Assembly: GCA_938009235.1 (NCBI GenBank)
Contig: CALLIK010000005.1
Span: 62,001-126,000, forward strand
From: an uncultured Caulobacterales bacterium
GTDB taxonomy: Bacteria; Pseudomonadota; Alphaproteobacteria; Caulobacterales; Maricaulaceae
Direction: 5' to 3'
DNA: 64,000 bases
Of this stretch, positions 26,179-36,025 are shown in pieces; position 1 is the stretch's first letter; each line of letters opens with the position of its first letter. A program made the translations under genes and the position numbers. The notes under the pieces are model-generated. The model worked only from the letters and a program-made list of their open reading frames with translations. It searched no databases and was not told the origin of the DNA.

Positions 26179-27168
26179 ATGCAAGACATTACCGCCACAA
26201 TTGAAAAAGCCGCTGGAACTGCCAGCGACAAGCTCCGCACAGCCCGAAGTAACATCGGCGAGGTCGTATATGGCCAAGATCATGTCGTTGAATTGGCCAT
26301 TGCAGCGATTCTCTCAGGCGGTCATGCATTACTCGTCGGCGTCCCTGGATTGGCCAAATCACTCTTGGTTGAAACCCTCGGCACAGTTCTAGGTCTAGAC
26401 GACACTCGCGTACAATTTACACCCGACCTCATGCCTGGCGACATTATTGGCTCTGAGGTTCTGGAAGAAACAGCCAAAGGCAAACGTGAGTTTCGCTTCA
26501 TTCCTGGCCCTGTGTTCACACAATTGCTCATGGCGGATGAAATCAACCGCGCCAGCCCGCGTACACAATCCGCGCTTCTTCAAGCCATGCAGGAGAAAAC
26601 TGTGACGGTGGCGGGCGTGCATCATAAGCTACCTAAACCTTTTCATGTTCTAGCGACGCAAAACCCAATTGAGCAAGAAGGTACTTACCCGCTTCCCGAA
26701 GCGCAGCTTGACCGTTTCTTGCTACGGATTGATGTCGACTTCCCAACGCTACAAACAGAACGTGATATTCTTGTCCGTACAACAGGCGCAGATGATACCG
26801 TTGCGAAAAAAGCGATCACGCCAAAGCAGCTGATGGATATGCAAGCCTTGGTGCGCAAACTTCCTGTCGGCGAAAATGTTTTGAACGCGATATTGTCCCT
26901 CGTCCGAAATGCGCGGCCTGAACAAAGTGAAATTGAAGCCGTTCGAGATCATGTCAGCTGGGGCCCTGGCCCGCGTGCTGGTCAAGCTCTCATGTTGGCA
27001 ACACGCGCAAAGGCTTTAATTGATGGACGCTTAGCGCCGTCAATTGATGATGTGCTTGAACTCGCGCAGCCTGTTCTAAAGCATCGTATGTCTCTGAACT
27101 TCGCGGCCCGCGCCGATGGACAAACCGTAGAAGGCGTGATCGAAACATTGAAAGACCGTATTCGCTAG
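26179..27168 (+). CDS. MoxR-family AAA+ ATPase
   Basis: A 329-residue AAA+ ATPase. Walker A is VGVPGLAKSLLVETL, Walker B is LLMADEINRASPRTQSALLQ and sensor 1 lies in VLATQNPIEQEGTYPLPEAQ, all typical of MoxR proteins, which act as chaperone-like partners for the VWA/DUF58 proteins in the same operon. It is the first of four tightly packed genes (DUF58 starts one base after its stop). No ribosome site of note is visible before the ATG. The partner role is inferred from conserved gene order. Confidence 0.93.
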   Translation: MQDITATIEKAAGTASDKLRTARSNIGEVVYGQDHVVELAIAAILSGGHALLVGVPGLAKSLLVETLGTVLGLDDTRVQFTPDLMPGDIIGSEVLEETAKGKREFRFIPGPVFTQLLMADEINRASPRTQSALLQAMQEKTVTVAGVHHKLPKPFHVLATQNPIEQEGTYPLPEAQLDRFLLRIDVDFPTLQTERDILVRTTGADDTVAKKAITPKQLMDMQALVRKLPVGENVLNAILSLVRNARPEQSEIEAVRDHVSWGPGPRAGQALMLATRAKALIDGRLAPSIDDVLELAQPVLKHRMSLNFAARADGQTVEGVIETLKDRIR

Positions 27169-27169
27169 A

Positions 27170-28045
27170 ATGGTCCGTCTCTCCCGACATCGCGACATCA
27201 GAACTCAGGCGCTGTCCCTCTCGCAGGGTTATCCTGCACTCTTGGCTGAAGCTGAACGTGTCTCGTCTATTGTCGCGTCAGGTGAACATGGCCGTCGACG
27301 TGCAGGACAAGGCGAGACATTCTGGCAATACCGCAATTACCAAACAACAGATGCCGCTAGTCAGATTGATTGGCGTCGCTCTGCACGCGGTGATCAGATT
27401 TTCGTTCGCGACAATGAATGGGAAGCTGCGAACTCCGTTTATCTCTGGCCTGATACGCGCGCAGGTATGAATTGGGGGAGCGATAAATCTCTCCCCACCA
27501 AAGCCGACAGAGGCCGCGTCTTGAGCCTCGCTATCGCGAACCTGTTAATGAAGGCAGGCGAACGCTGTGCTCTCGTTGGATTGCAAGACCGCGCACGATC
27601 AGGCCGTGTTGGCTATGAGCGCCTCGCCGAAACGATGATGCGCGGCGGAATAGATGAAAGTGCATTGGAGGCTGATATTCCAGCGCACTCACGTTTCATC
27701 ATCGCCTCTGATTTTTTAGAGCCCGTAGATCTGTGGCGTAAACGCCTGTCGCGGCTTTCGGGACGGCCCGTAACTGGCATATTGTTGCAAATCATAGATC
27801 CTGCAGAAGAGAGCTTTCCCTTCAAGGGGCGGTTGAATATGCAAGCGCCAAGTGGAGGCCGCAAGTTCTTACTGGGTCGCGCAGAAACCGCGCGTGAAGA
27901 GTATCAAAAGCGTTTAGCAGAACATAACAAACGCATTGCCAATACGGCGGCTCGCTTGGGGTGGACTCTCATTCGCCACCGTACAGATGATCCTGCCACA
28001 ACGGCGCTAAACGCCTTGTACCAAAACTTAAGCGGCCAGACGTGA
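27170..28045 (+). CDS. DUF58 domain-containing protein
   Basis: A 291-residue protein with the DUF58 core: GRRRAGQGETFWQYRNYQ followed by ASQIDWRRSARGDQIFVRDNEWE. These proteins often pair with MoxR ATPases and VWA proteins in envelope-related complexes; no enzyme activity is known. No membrane helix is evident in the N-terminal part. It sits one base after moxR, and its TGA overlaps the GTG start of the next gene, so the order moxR-DUF58-DUF4159 is one transcriptional and translational unit. Confidence 0.9.
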   Translation: MVRLSRHRDIRTQALSLSQGYPALLAEAERVSSIVASGEHGRRRAGQGETFWQYRNYQTTDAASQIDWRRSARGDQIFVRDNEWEAANSVYLWPDTRAGMNWGSDKSLPTKADRGRVLSLAIANLLMKAGERCALVGLQDRARSGRVGYERLAETMMRGGIDESALEADIPAHSRFIIASDFLEPVDLWRKRLSRLSGRPVTGILLQIIDPAEESFPFKGRLNMQAPSGGRKFLLGRAETAREEYQKRLAEHNKRIANTAARLGWTLIRHRTDDPATTALNALYQNLSGQT

Positions 28046-30753
28046 GTATTGCAGGCCTCACATTTCTAGCCCCCGTTGTTCTACTCGGCCTGCTCTGCCT
28101 CCCCATCGTCTGGTGGGTATTGCGTATTAGTCCACCGCGCCCGCGTGAGCAGATGTTTCCGCCATTACGAATTTTGGAAGGCGTCAACGCCGAGGAAGAA
28201 ACGCCCGCAGGTACGCCGCTGTGGTTGTTGCTGTTTAGATTGTTGATGGTGTCACTCGTGGCTGTCGCCCTTGCGCAACCCATCTTTCAATCGACCAAAA
28301 GCCAAACGCAAAGACGTGCCGCTATTTTCATTGATCAAAATGTGTTCTCCGCTCCAAATTGGGACGAGATGATTGATGAAGCCGAACGGGTTGCCAGAAC
28401 CGCTCAGCGTAATAATTTAAATGTTAGCCTCATTCCGTCAAACCAAGACGCGCTTGGGTTCCTTCCTGCCAGAGAAGCCTTAGAAACGCTGAAGACACTG
28501 CAACCCGTCAACTTCGTCGGGGCGCAATCGCAGCCTGATGAAGCCCTCTATGAAAACGCAGACATTTACGTTTTGTCCTCAGGCCTCACGACCGAAGAGA
28601 GCCAAAACATTCTAGAAGGTGCCGTCGTGTTTACGCCAGATGTCCAAGCTACTCTGTTGCCGGGCGATGTTCGCGAAACAGCTCAAGGCTTTGATGTGGA
28701 TTGGTATCGCCCGTCCGATACAACGCCCTTAGTCCACACGATTGACGCATTAGGCGCAGGCGGCGGCGTCATTGCCTCACAGCCGTTGCGGTTCTCTCTT
28801 GGCGCTGATCTCGCGACGGTGAGCTTTGTGTTGCCTGCGCAACTTCGCTCACGTGTCGCGCGGTTGCGCGTATCAGGCGTTCGGTCTGCGGCCTCATTGA
28901 AACTTCTCGACGATAGTTTTGGCCGTCCGCTTGTCGGCTTACTCCGCGCCAATGCAGATACCTCTAGCCCGCTACTGACTGAGCCCTTTTATACCAAACA
29001 AGCTCTGCTACCCTTCGCGGATGTATTCGAGGGCGATCAAGACACACTCCTCGACTTACAACCTTCCATCTTGGTTATGCCCGATAGTCAACGCAGTGAT
29101 GACGACACCATTCGCAAATTTGTCGAAGAGGGTGGCATTCTCATTCGTTTCGCAGGACCACGATTAGCGAACCGCCAAGATGGTTTACTCCCCGTCAGTT
29201 TACGCAATGGCGACAGAGCCATTGGCGGTGCTCTCGCATGGGAATCGCCTCAAAAATTAGCCAATTTCTCTGCGGATTCACCTTTTGCAGGTCTCGCTAT
29301 TCCTGAGGATGTAACAGTTTCCAAACAAGTCATGGCTGAACCTGGCATTGAAACGGACGTCCGCACGTGGGCGCGGCTAGAAGATGGCAGTCCGATTGTA
29401 ACGAGTGCGCCGTTGGGACAAGGCAGGATCATCCTGTTCCACGTCACCGCTGGCCCAAGTTGGTCTAATCTCGCGATTTCAGGACTTTATGTTGATATGT
29501 TGCAACGGCTACTTCCACTCGCAAAGGGCCGCGCAATCGAAGCCTCGGAATCTGCGGCTGATTGGCAGCTAGACCGTGAAGTTGACCCTTTTGGCCGTTT
29601 GCAAAACCCGCCTCCAGGATTGCCCGCTATTGGAAATTCAAACTTCGCAACAACCGCCGCGTCACGCGCAGCACCGCCCGGCACATATCGCCAAGGTACA
29701 CGCACGCAAGCCCTCCCCGTTATTCGCGACCCCGCATCCGTGAAAGATATTACCTTGCCAAATAATATCCAGACACAGTCCTATGGCCAAACGTCAGAAA
29801 GTTCTTTGATGGGACGCTTACTAGGCATCGCGCTCTTAGCCTTGGCGCTCGACGCGCTATTTGCCCTCATGGCCTCTGGCCGCCTGTCATATTTGCGCCT
29901 GTCGCGAGCCGCAGCGGTCGTGCCGTTTTTGGTAGCTGGACTTGTTTTATCCCCTGATGTGTTCGCTCAAGACGAGGATCGCATAGCCGAAGCCGCAACA
30001 GGGCTTCACCTCGCCTATATCGAAACAGGGGACGTTAGACGTGACGAGTTATCTCGGACGGCGTTGGAAGGTCTCAAAGAACAGCTAGAAGGCCGAACGA
30101 CGATTGAGCCTGTTGGCGTGCATGGCATCAGCCCTGACGTTGAAGGGTTAGAGATGTATCCCTTCATATACTGGCCCATCCGCCGCGATACGCCCGCTTT
30201 GACACCTGCCGAGCGTTTGAAAATCAATGCTTACATGGCGTCGAGCGGAACGATTGTTTTCGATACGGGTGATGAAGGGGATCGCGTCTTACGCGCAGGA
30301 CAGCCTCATCCGGGTTTGAAACGCGTGACCGAAGGCTTGGACATACCTCGATTAGTTGAAGCCCCCGAAGATCATGTTTTGACAAAGTCGTTCTACCTCT
30401 TGCAGGTCTTTCCTGGACGTTGGGCGAATGGCCCCATTTACGTCCAAGCGGGCGATACAGGTTCGGATGGCCGCGACGGTGTCTCCCCTGTGATAATTGG
30501 CTCAAATGACTGGGCCGCAGGCTGGGCCGTAACAGCCGACGACGGCGCCGTTGTCGAGTTGGAAAAAGACATTCCACGTCAACGCGAGATGGCTATGCGG
30601 TTTGGTGTAAATATCGCGATGTATGCGCTCTCTGGGAATTATAAAGCCGACCAAGTTCATGCTGCCGCTCTCGTCGAACGTTTAGGTCAAGGCAAAGTGC
30701 CTTTGCCTGGTGAAGACGACACGAAAACTGACCCCGAAAAAGGTCGAAGATAA
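28042..30753 (+). CDS. DUF4159 domain-containing membrane protein with BatA-like N-terminus
   Basis: A 903-residue protein. It opens with the BatA-type pair of membrane helices (LTFLAPVVLLGLLCLPIVWW, then WLLLFRLLMVSLVAVALAQP), continues with a large presumably periplasmic part, has further helices around residues 585-640 (LGIALLALALDALFALMA and AAAVVPFLVAGLVLSPDVFA), and ends with a DUF4159 domain that starts after the second cleavage-like site (TGLHLAYIETGD) and contains MYPFIYWPI and VFDTGDEGDR. It starts at GTG overlapping the DUF58 stop. The arrangement is characteristic of alphaproteobacteria. Function is unknown; an envelope-maintenance role is inferred from the operon. Confidence 0.87.
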   Translation: MSIAGLTFLAPVVLLGLLCLPIVWWVLRISPPRPREQMFPPLRILEGVNAEEETPAGTPLWLLLFRLLMVSLVAVALAQPIFQSTKSQTQRRAAIFIDQNVFSAPNWDEMIDEAERVARTAQRNNLNVSLIPSNQDALGFLPAREALETLKTLQPVNFVGAQSQPDEALYENADIYVLSSGLTTEESQNILEGAVVFTPDVQATLLPGDVRETAQGFDVDWYRPSDTTPLVHTIDALGAGGGVIASQPLRFSLGADLATVSFVLPAQLRSRVARLRVSGVRSAASLKLLDDSFGRPLVGLLRANADTSSPLLTEPFYTKQALLPFADVFEGDQDTLLDLQPSILVMPDSQRSDDDTIRKFVEEGGILIRFAGPRLANRQDGLLPVSLRNGDRAIGGALAWESPQKLANFSADSPFAGLAIPEDVTVSKQVMAEPGIETDVRTWARLEDGSPIVTSAPLGQGRIILFHVTAGPSWSNLAISGLYVDMLQRLLPLAKGRAIEASESAADWQLDREVDPFGRLQNPPPGLPAIGNSNFATTAASRAAPPGTYRQGTRTQALPVIRDPASVKDITLPNNIQTQSYGQTSESSLMGRLLGIALLALALDALFALMASGRLSYLRLSRAAAVVPFLVAGLVLSPDVFAQDEDRIAEAATGLHLAYIETGDVRRDELSRTALEGLKEQLEGRTTIEPVGVHGISPDVEGLEMYPFIYWPIRRDTPALTPAERLKINAYMASSGTIVFDTGDEGDRVLRAGQPHPGLKRVTEGLDIPRLVEAPEDHVLTKSFYLLQVFPGRWANGPIYVQAGDTGSDGRDGVSPVIIGSNDWAAGWAVTADDGAVVELEKDIPRQREMAMRFGVNIAMYALSGNYKADQVHAAALVERLGQGKVPLPGEDDTKTDPEKGRR

Positions 30754-32843
30754 TGGAAAACCTGTTCGAAAACTTAGCCCTTGATCCCCTACTCCCGTTA
30801 CCCTGGATCTACGGACTGGCCGCACTCGTCTTTATCGCGGCCCTTGCAGCGGGTGCTGGACGTTTAAAAAGTCAATTCACGCGCCTCACAGCAGGCTTAT
30901 TCTTGCTCATCGGCGTTCTGAATCCGCAAATAGTTGAAGAAGATCGCGAGACATTACCTGATACGGTAATCGTCATAGAAGACCGAAGTGACAGTATGTC
31001 TTTTGGTGCCCGTAATGAAACGCGAGACTTAGCTTCAGAAGCCCTAAAGGCAAAGTTCCGCGCAGATGGTGATTTAGATATAATCTCCATCTCAGTCGCC
31101 CAAGACAATGACGGTACATTACTCAGCGCGGCGCTAACGGATGCACTAGCGTCAGCCCCCACAGACCGTTTAGCTGGCGTCGTCGCCCTAACCGATGGCC
31201 GCGCACATGATATCACCGAGGCTGTATCGGACTATTTGCCCGAAGGTGTTCCATTCCACAGCCTTATCATTGGTGAACCCACGGCGCGGGATCGCCGTAT
31301 TCTGACAACTAAAGCACCCAAATTCGGAGTTGTCGGTGAACAAGCTGAATTTGAAATTCTCGTGGAAGACCCAGGATTTGAAGGTCAACGCGCACGGATA
31401 GAATTAAAGCTCAATGGAACCGTGAAAGCACGCTTTCCAATCACGATTGGTCGCCCCCTATCTGTACCACTAGAAATCGAGCGACGCGGTAGCAACACAG
31501 TCGAACTTGCAGTTCAAAGTGTTCCAGACGAACTGACACTTAACAACAATCTATTTGTCTCTGAAATACAGGGTGTACGTGATCGCCTCCGCGTTCTCTT
31601 AATTACAGGCGAACCTCACAGTGGGGGTCGAGCTTGGCGAAATCTCCTAAAGTCAGATCCTGCATTGGATCTCGTACAATTCACAATTCTAACAAGCCGA
31701 AGCAAATATACGAATGCAACAGAGGGTGAATTGTCATTGATTCAGTTCCCGACCCAGCAACTGTTTGAAAAACGTTTAGATGAATTCGATTTGATTATCT
31801 TTGATCAATATGAACGCCGTTCCATATCCAGACGCAAAGGTAGATCACAACCAACGATCCGACCGCAATATTTCCAAAACATCGCACGCTATGTTGAAGA
31901 TGGCGGCGCACTCCTCTTAGCCACTGGTCCTGCTTTCGCCACGCAAGCCAGTCTTTACCGCACACCACTCGTTAGTGTTCTACCCGCACGGCCGACAGGT
32001 GAAATATTGACGGGCTCATATAAGCCTGAATTGAACTCTAAAGGCCGACGCCATCCTATTACGGCTGACTTTTCTGGCGCTGATGATCAAACATGGGGGC
32101 CTTGGTATCGCGTTATCGACAATGATCCCATCGGCGGCGATGTCCTCATTGATGGACCTGACGGCGTCCCTCTATTCGTCATTGATAAGGTGAAGGAAGG
32201 CCGCGTTGCCATGTTGATGAGCGACCAAGCGTGGTTGTGGGCAAAGGGCCATAATGGAGGCGGGCCATATCGTGAAATGCTAAGACGGACTGCGCATTGG
32301 TTGATGGGTGAACCAGAATTGGATGCCGAAACCTTATCTGCTGTCAGAGACGGAGATAACCTCGTCATCACGCGGCGTTCGTTGGAAGACGTTGATAAAC
32401 CCGTTAACATTACCGCGCCTGATAGCACCAAGAGCCGTGTCTCATTAGATCGCATCTCTGAAGGCCTATATCGCGCGACGATCCCTCTCACGGGGCAAGG
32501 CGCATATCGTCTTTCGAATGATGGCATTTCAACAATAACAGCCATCGGTGCACTCAATCCGAAGGAATACGACAATCTGCTTCCAACCACTGAAGTCCTA
32601 GCGCCCCTAGTTAAAGCCACTGGAGGCTTTATAAAATCAATTGGGTTAGACGCAACCGCCATACCAGACATACGCCGTAATCGCCCAGGCCGCAGCACAG
32701 CAGGCACTGACTGGATGGGGCTTACCCAGCATAATGCCTACTCAGTCACGCAAAGTCGTCGAACACCCCTGGCTCCAGGAATTTTCTTATTCGGCCTATT
32801 TTTTCTGTTCTTAATTTGGGCCTGGAGGCGTGAAGGCAAATAA
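30753..32843 (+). CDS. large membrane protein with glutamine-amidotransferase-like fold, last gene of the MoxR operon
   Basis: A 696-residue protein with two N-terminal membrane helices (YGLAALVFIAALAAGAG and LTAGLFLLIGVLNPQIV), a central soluble part that begins like a VWA domain (VIVIEDRSDSMSFG, a possible MIDAS-like DxSxS) and later a segment resembling the GATase-like region of related proteins (YVEDGGALLLATGPAFA). It ends in a single C-terminal helix (GIFLFGLFFLFLIWAWRREG). Its ATG overlaps the DUF4159 stop (TAATG). Related genes always accompany DUF58/DUF4159. Its molecular role is unknown. Confidence 0.82.
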   Translation: MENLFENLALDPLLPLPWIYGLAALVFIAALAAGAGRLKSQFTRLTAGLFLLIGVLNPQIVEEDRETLPDTVIVIEDRSDSMSFGARNETRDLASEALKAKFRADGDLDIISISVAQDNDGTLLSAALTDALASAPTDRLAGVVALTDGRAHDITEAVSDYLPEGVPFHSLIIGEPTARDRRILTTKAPKFGVVGEQAEFEILVEDPGFEGQRARIELKLNGTVKARFPITIGRPLSVPLEIERRGSNTVELAVQSVPDELTLNNNLFVSEIQGVRDRLRVLLITGEPHSGGRAWRNLLKSDPALDLVQFTILTSRSKYTNATEGELSLIQFPTQQLFEKRLDEFDLIIFDQYERRSISRRKGRSQPTIRPQYFQNIARYVEDGGALLLATGPAFATQASLYRTPLVSVLPARPTGEILTGSYKPELNSKGRRHPITADFSGADDQTWGPWYRVIDNDPIGGDVLIDGPDGVPLFVIDKVKEGRVAMLMSDQAWLWAKGHNGGGPYREMLRRTAHWLMGEPELDAETLSAVRDGDNLVITRRSLEDVDKPVNITAPDSTKSRVSLDRISEGLYRATIPLTGQGAYRLSNDGISTITAIGALNPKEYDNLLPTTEVLAPLVKATGGFIKSIGLDATAIPDIRRNRPGRSTAGTDWMGLTQHNAYSVTQSRRTPLAPGIFLFGLFFLFLIWAWRREGK

Positions 32844-32872
32844 TTTCATGCGTTTTCATGCGTTTTCATGCC
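32843..32872. repeat. 10-bp tandem repeat after the MoxR operon
   Basis: The unit CGTTTTCATG is repeated twice exactly and preceded by a partial copy (ATTTCATG), with a fourth degenerate start (CCTTG) after. It lies just past the operon's stop codon and about 40 bases before the next lipoprotein gene. It has no hairpin potential. It may be replication slippage only. Confidence 0.6.
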
Positions 32873-32908
32873 TTGTTCAGAGCCTTCTGATATGTGACTA
32901 AAACGAGA

Positions 32909-33325
32909 ATGAAAAAGGCAGCCTTCAAAATGCGAAATACTAAACTCATCGGCGCAGTAACACTTGCAGCTTTCGTGCTATCAGGATGCGGCGTGCATAA
33001 GGTTGTAACGACCCCTGTAAAAGGCGCGTATCAGGCGACAAAGTTCGTAGGTAAGACAGCTGTTGGCGGAACAAAAATGGTTGGAAAAGGTCTCTGGGCC
33101 ACGGGCAAAGGTGTGTATTATATTGGTTCAGTACCAGTAAAAGTTACAAATGCAGCATTAAATACCACGGCTAAAGTTTTGACGATAACAACCCAAACCG
33201 TCAATTTAGCAGGCAGTGTTGTCAGTGTATCACGCAACATAAATGCAGCGCGCTTGGATGCAGAATTAGCGGGTTTGAAGTCGGCAAAGAACATTTTGTC
33301 CGTTTTCGTCGACGTCGCTAGATAA
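32909..33325 (+). CDS. small lipoprotein with a Gly/Lys/Val-rich repetitive core
   Basis: A predicted lipoprotein of about 138 residues: a basic start, hydrophobic core IGAVTLAAFVLSGCG and lipobox LSGC. The mature part is built of short similar segments (VKGAYQATKFVGKTAVGG, TKMVGKGLWATGKGVYYIG) rich in Gly, Lys, Val and Thr, which suggests an amphipathic or surface-packing role. I do not recognise the family. The start is uncertain: GTG at 32894, ATG at 32909 and ATG at 32930 are in frame, none with a strong ribosome site; all keep the lipobox. Confidence 0.65.
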   Translation: MKKAAFKMRNTKLIGAVTLAAFVLSGCGVHKVVTTPVKGAYQATKFVGKTAVGGTKMVGKGLWATGKGVYYIGSVPVKVTNAALNTTAKVLTITTQTVNLAGSVVSVSRNINAARLDAELAGLKSAKNILSVFVDVAR

Positions 33326-33429
33326 GCCTTAAGTAACGCTCCATGGCGGCTTGATGAAGAAAACGTGAAGCGTGAGCCTTTGGCAAAACCACTAATTTGT
33401 GTTATGCACCTTTGAACAAGGAGTAACAC

Positions 33430-34053
33430 ATGCGTAAATTATTAGCCTGTTTCACAACAGCCGCCCTACTTGTTACCCCTGCCTTTGCAGAAGCCCGTGG
33501 CTTTAAATCCAACCTCGGCACAGCCATCACAGGTCCTCTAAAAATTGAAGTCGTAGTATCTGAGGACTTAGCTTACCGCGCCAATAACCTGCCGAAAAAA
33601 CTCTCTCATAGAGGTTCAGGTTCAAGGTTAAACAGCGCCTTTTCTAATAATGGGAAATATGGTGATCGTGCGATAGCGTTTCTCATTGATGACATTCAGG
33701 ACGAACTCGTTCGAGATTTTGCTAAACGAAATATTGCCTTATCTGACAGCGCGCCAACATTGCTCCGCGTGACAATTGAGATGGCCAAACCCAATAGACC
33801 CACATTCAACCAACTCAGCGAAGATCCATCTCTCTCATTCAAAAGCTTTGGAGCCGGCGGAGCGGAGCTATCTGTTGAAATTATTGCAGCCAATGGAGAT
33901 ATTTTAGGTGATGCAACTTATGATAATTATGAAACACTGGATCAATTTACTATTCAGACTGGAGGCACATGGTATGATGCTAGCCGAACGTTCTCAAAGT
34001 TCTCGAACCGTCTGAGCAAGAAAATTGCCACTATTGAGAAGAACGAGTCTTAG
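33430..34053 (+). CDS. exported protein of unknown function
   Basis: A 207-residue protein with a signal peptide (LLACFTTAALLVTPAFAEA). The mature domain contains SEDLAYRANNLPKK, then LIDDIQDELVRDFAKRNI and LRVTIEMAKPNRPTF, and ends in a helix. This mixture recalls small periplasmic proteins of the DUF3313/DUF4410 type, in which a short beta-alpha unit is built from LRVTI-like strands, but the likeness is weak. A good AAGGAG site precedes the ATG. It converges with queE, overlapping by 4 bases. Confidence 0.65.
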   Translation: MRKLLACFTTAALLVTPAFAEARGFKSNLGTAITGPLKIEVVVSEDLAYRANNLPKKLSHRGSGSRLNSAFSNNGKYGDRAIAFLIDDIQDELVRDFAKRNIALSDSAPTLLRVTIEMAKPNRPTFNQLSEDPSLSFKSFGAGGAELSVEIIAANGDILGDATYDNYETLDQFTIQTGGTWYDASRTFSKFSNRLSKKIATIEKNES

Positions 34054-34691
34054 GGCACGCCAATCGTTTTATGGGTCTGGACTGACAGACGCCATATAGG
34101 ATTTTGAAGACAGTATTGAAAGGCGGCGTCTGAATGCGTCGCATTTTTTTGTGCGCCTAAATAACTATCATCTCTGGGCTGAAGACAGAAATGGTCAAAA
34201 TTCAGATGAGTGAAATCCGACGGCTTATTTTCATCTTGCGGATAAACAAGCTTCAACTCATGCCCTGTTATTTGAACAAGCTTCGTGGCAGCTTTCGGGG
34301 ACACGCAAATCCAGTCAATATTGTCCGGTGCGAGAATTGTCCCATTCGTTTCGACTGCAATTTTAAAGCCACGCTCATGCAGTGCCACGATTAAGGCGTC
34401 ATCAAGCTGCAAGAGCGGTTCCCCACCTGTGCAAACAACCCAACGCTCGCCTTCGCCTTGCCAAAGAGACAGCACTTTTTCTGCCAGCTCGGTCACCGAA
34501 AACTTACCGCCGTTCACGCCATCAGTTTTGACAAAATCAGTATCACAGAACTTACAAACGGCCTCGGCACGGTCACGTTCAAGGCCACTCCAGAGGTTAC
34601 AACCAGCAAACCGCAAGAAGACGGCGACGGTGCCTGCTCTTACGCCCTCACCCTGTACGGTTAGGAAAATCTCTTTAACAGCATAGCTCAT
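34050..34691 (-). CDS. queE: 7-carboxy-7-deazaguanine synthase QueE
   Basis: A 213-residue radical-SAM enzyme of queuosine biosynthesis that makes 7-carboxy-7-deazaguanine from 6-carboxytetrahydropterin. The N-terminus [20 protein letters not shown] and the iron-sulfur cysteine pattern FAGCN...[10 protein letters not shown], with the long spacing typical of QueE (C-x14-C-x2-C type), identify it. [14 protein letters not shown] is the SAM-binding strand. It overlaps queC by 4 bases (ATGA). queD, needed between GTP cyclohydrolase and QueE, is not in the window. Confidence 0.94.
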   Translation of the reverse strand: MSYAVKEIFLTVQGEGVRAGTVAVFLRFAGCNLWSGLERDRAEAVCKFCDTDFVKTDGVNGGKFSVTELAEKVLSLWQGEGERWVVCTGGEPLLQLDDALIVALHERGFKIAVETNGTILAPDNIDWICVSPKAATKLVQITGHELKLVYPQDENKPSDFTHLNFDHFCLQPRDDSYLGAQKNATHSDAAFQYCLQNPIWRLSVQTHKTIGVP

Positions 34692-35398
34692 TTTTGTTGA
34701 TCCACATATTCCGCCCAGCCTTTTGAGCGTAACTCACAAGCAGGACACTCACCGCAACCATAGCCCCAACTATGTAACTCGCTATGTACACCTTTGTAAC
34801 ACGTATGACTCTTGGCGCGCACGATTTCCACAAGCGTTTCACCTCCGAGCGTTTCAGCTAAATCCCACGCGCCAGCTTTCGACAAGAACATGAGCGGCGT
34901 GTGTAAGGAATAGTCGCGATCAAGTCCGAGTGAAATCGCTTTCATTTGAGTATCAAGTGTCTCCTTACGGCAATCAGGATAACCAGAAAAATCTGCTTCA
35001 CACATACCGGCAACCAGATGAGAAAACCCACGCCTCCAGCCAAGAGCTGCCGCGTAATTGAGGAAGATCAGATTTCGTCCGGGAACAAAGGTTGTTGGGA
35101 GGCCGTTTTCATGCACACCAATTTCAACATCTCGCGTCAGCGACGTTTCACTAATTTGTCCCAAGCCTGCAAGATTGATCACATGGTCCTCGCCAAGACG
35201 GTCAGCCCAATCGGGAAACGATGAACGGATAGACTCACGCATGTCTAAACGGCATTCCATCTCAATATCGTGGCGTTGGCCGTACTCAAACCCAATCGTC
35301 TCGACACGGTCAAATGTTTCGAGCGCCCATGCCAAGCATGTACCCGAGTCCTGACCGCCCGAAAATAGGACACCTGCCGTTTGTGAAATTGTCTTCAT
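34688..35398 (-). CDS. queC: 7-cyano-7-deazaguanine synthase QueC
   Basis: An ATP-dependent enzyme of about 236 residues that converts 7-carboxy-7-deazaguanine to preQ0. The PP-loop is [18 protein letters not shown], and the C-terminal zinc site carries the cysteines of HTCYKG and [13 protein letters not shown]. The frame is open to a TTG at 35434, but the ATG at 35398 places the PP-loop at the usual distance from the start; the ATG at 35410 is a second choice. It is the first gene of a queC-queE pair, divergent from a secreted-protein gene. Confidence 0.93.
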   Translation of the reverse strand: MKTISQTAGVLFSGGQDSGTCLAWALETFDRVETIGFEYGQRHDIEMECRLDMRESIRSSFPDWADRLGEDHVINLAGLGQISETSLTRDVEIGVHENGLPTTFVPGRNLIFLNYAAALGWRRGFSHLVAGMCEADFSGYPDCRKETLDTQMKAISLGLDRDYSLHTPLMFLSKAGAWDLAETLGGETLVEIVRAKSHTCYKGVHSELHSWGYGCGECPACELRSKGWAEYVDQQK

Positions 35399-35500
35399 AG
35401 GCGGGCGCATAGCTGATTGATGTTTGTGCGCCAAGCGCCGCGTTCACGAAAGACACCAGCGCAATCAACCTATCGGCATAAAGATTGCATTGTGCCCTAC

Positions 35501-36025
35501 ATGAAAACTTACACCAAATTACGTACAATGCTCAAAGGTAAGAAGCGATATCTTATGATGGCTGTCGTTTGCGCAGAGCTCGTCAGTTTGCCCGCAGCGG
35601 CTCAAATCTTAAGCAAGGTCTCGTTTGAAATCGGTCCGATCGTGACAGCAGTAGAAATCCCAACATCAGAGCCAGGGCTTTCCCGGTTTCTCGTTGCCTC
35701 AAATTCAGCATTTGGTGTAGAGGCCCGCGACGTTGTCGGGAACGTAACTGTCGCAGTTAAAGTAAGTGGCACAATGAATGGCGTAACCCGATTTGGAGAT
35801 GCAGCACAATTACCCGGGTTCAAGTCATCCTGTAGTCAAACAACCGGTTTTGCATCATCCATTTACATTGCAGACAGACAAACAGCTGCGCGCGAAGCTA
35901 CTCTTCCAGAACAGGCTGTCGTTTTTGAATTCCGCTACGCGGCAGACGCGCGACCAACATTTGACTTCATAGCTGGCACTGAAGCCGTTAGCGCACCGTC
36001 TTTTTGCTCAGAGACAACAACTTAG
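35501..36025 (+). CDS. secreted protein of unknown function
   Basis: A protein of about 174 residues with a probable signal peptide (YLMMAVVCAELVSLPAAAQ). The mature part is beta-rich (SKVSFEIGPIVTAVEIP, VVGNVTVAVKVSG) with two cysteines (SSCSQT and SFCSET) that may pair. No family recognised. The start is uncertain: the ATG at 35501 and the ATG at 35528 both keep the signal peptide, and a longer frame from 35417 overlaps the divergent queC upstream region. It converges with recQ, overlapping by 4 bases. Confidence 0.6.
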   Translation: MKTYTKLRTMLKGKKRYLMMAVVCAELVSLPAAAQILSKVSFEIGPIVTAVEIPTSEPGLSRFLVASNSAFGVEARDVVGNVTVAVKVSGTMNGVTRFGDAAQLPGFKSSCSQTTGFASSIYIADRQTAAREATLPEQAVVFEFRYAADARPTFDFIAGTEAVSAPSFCSETTT

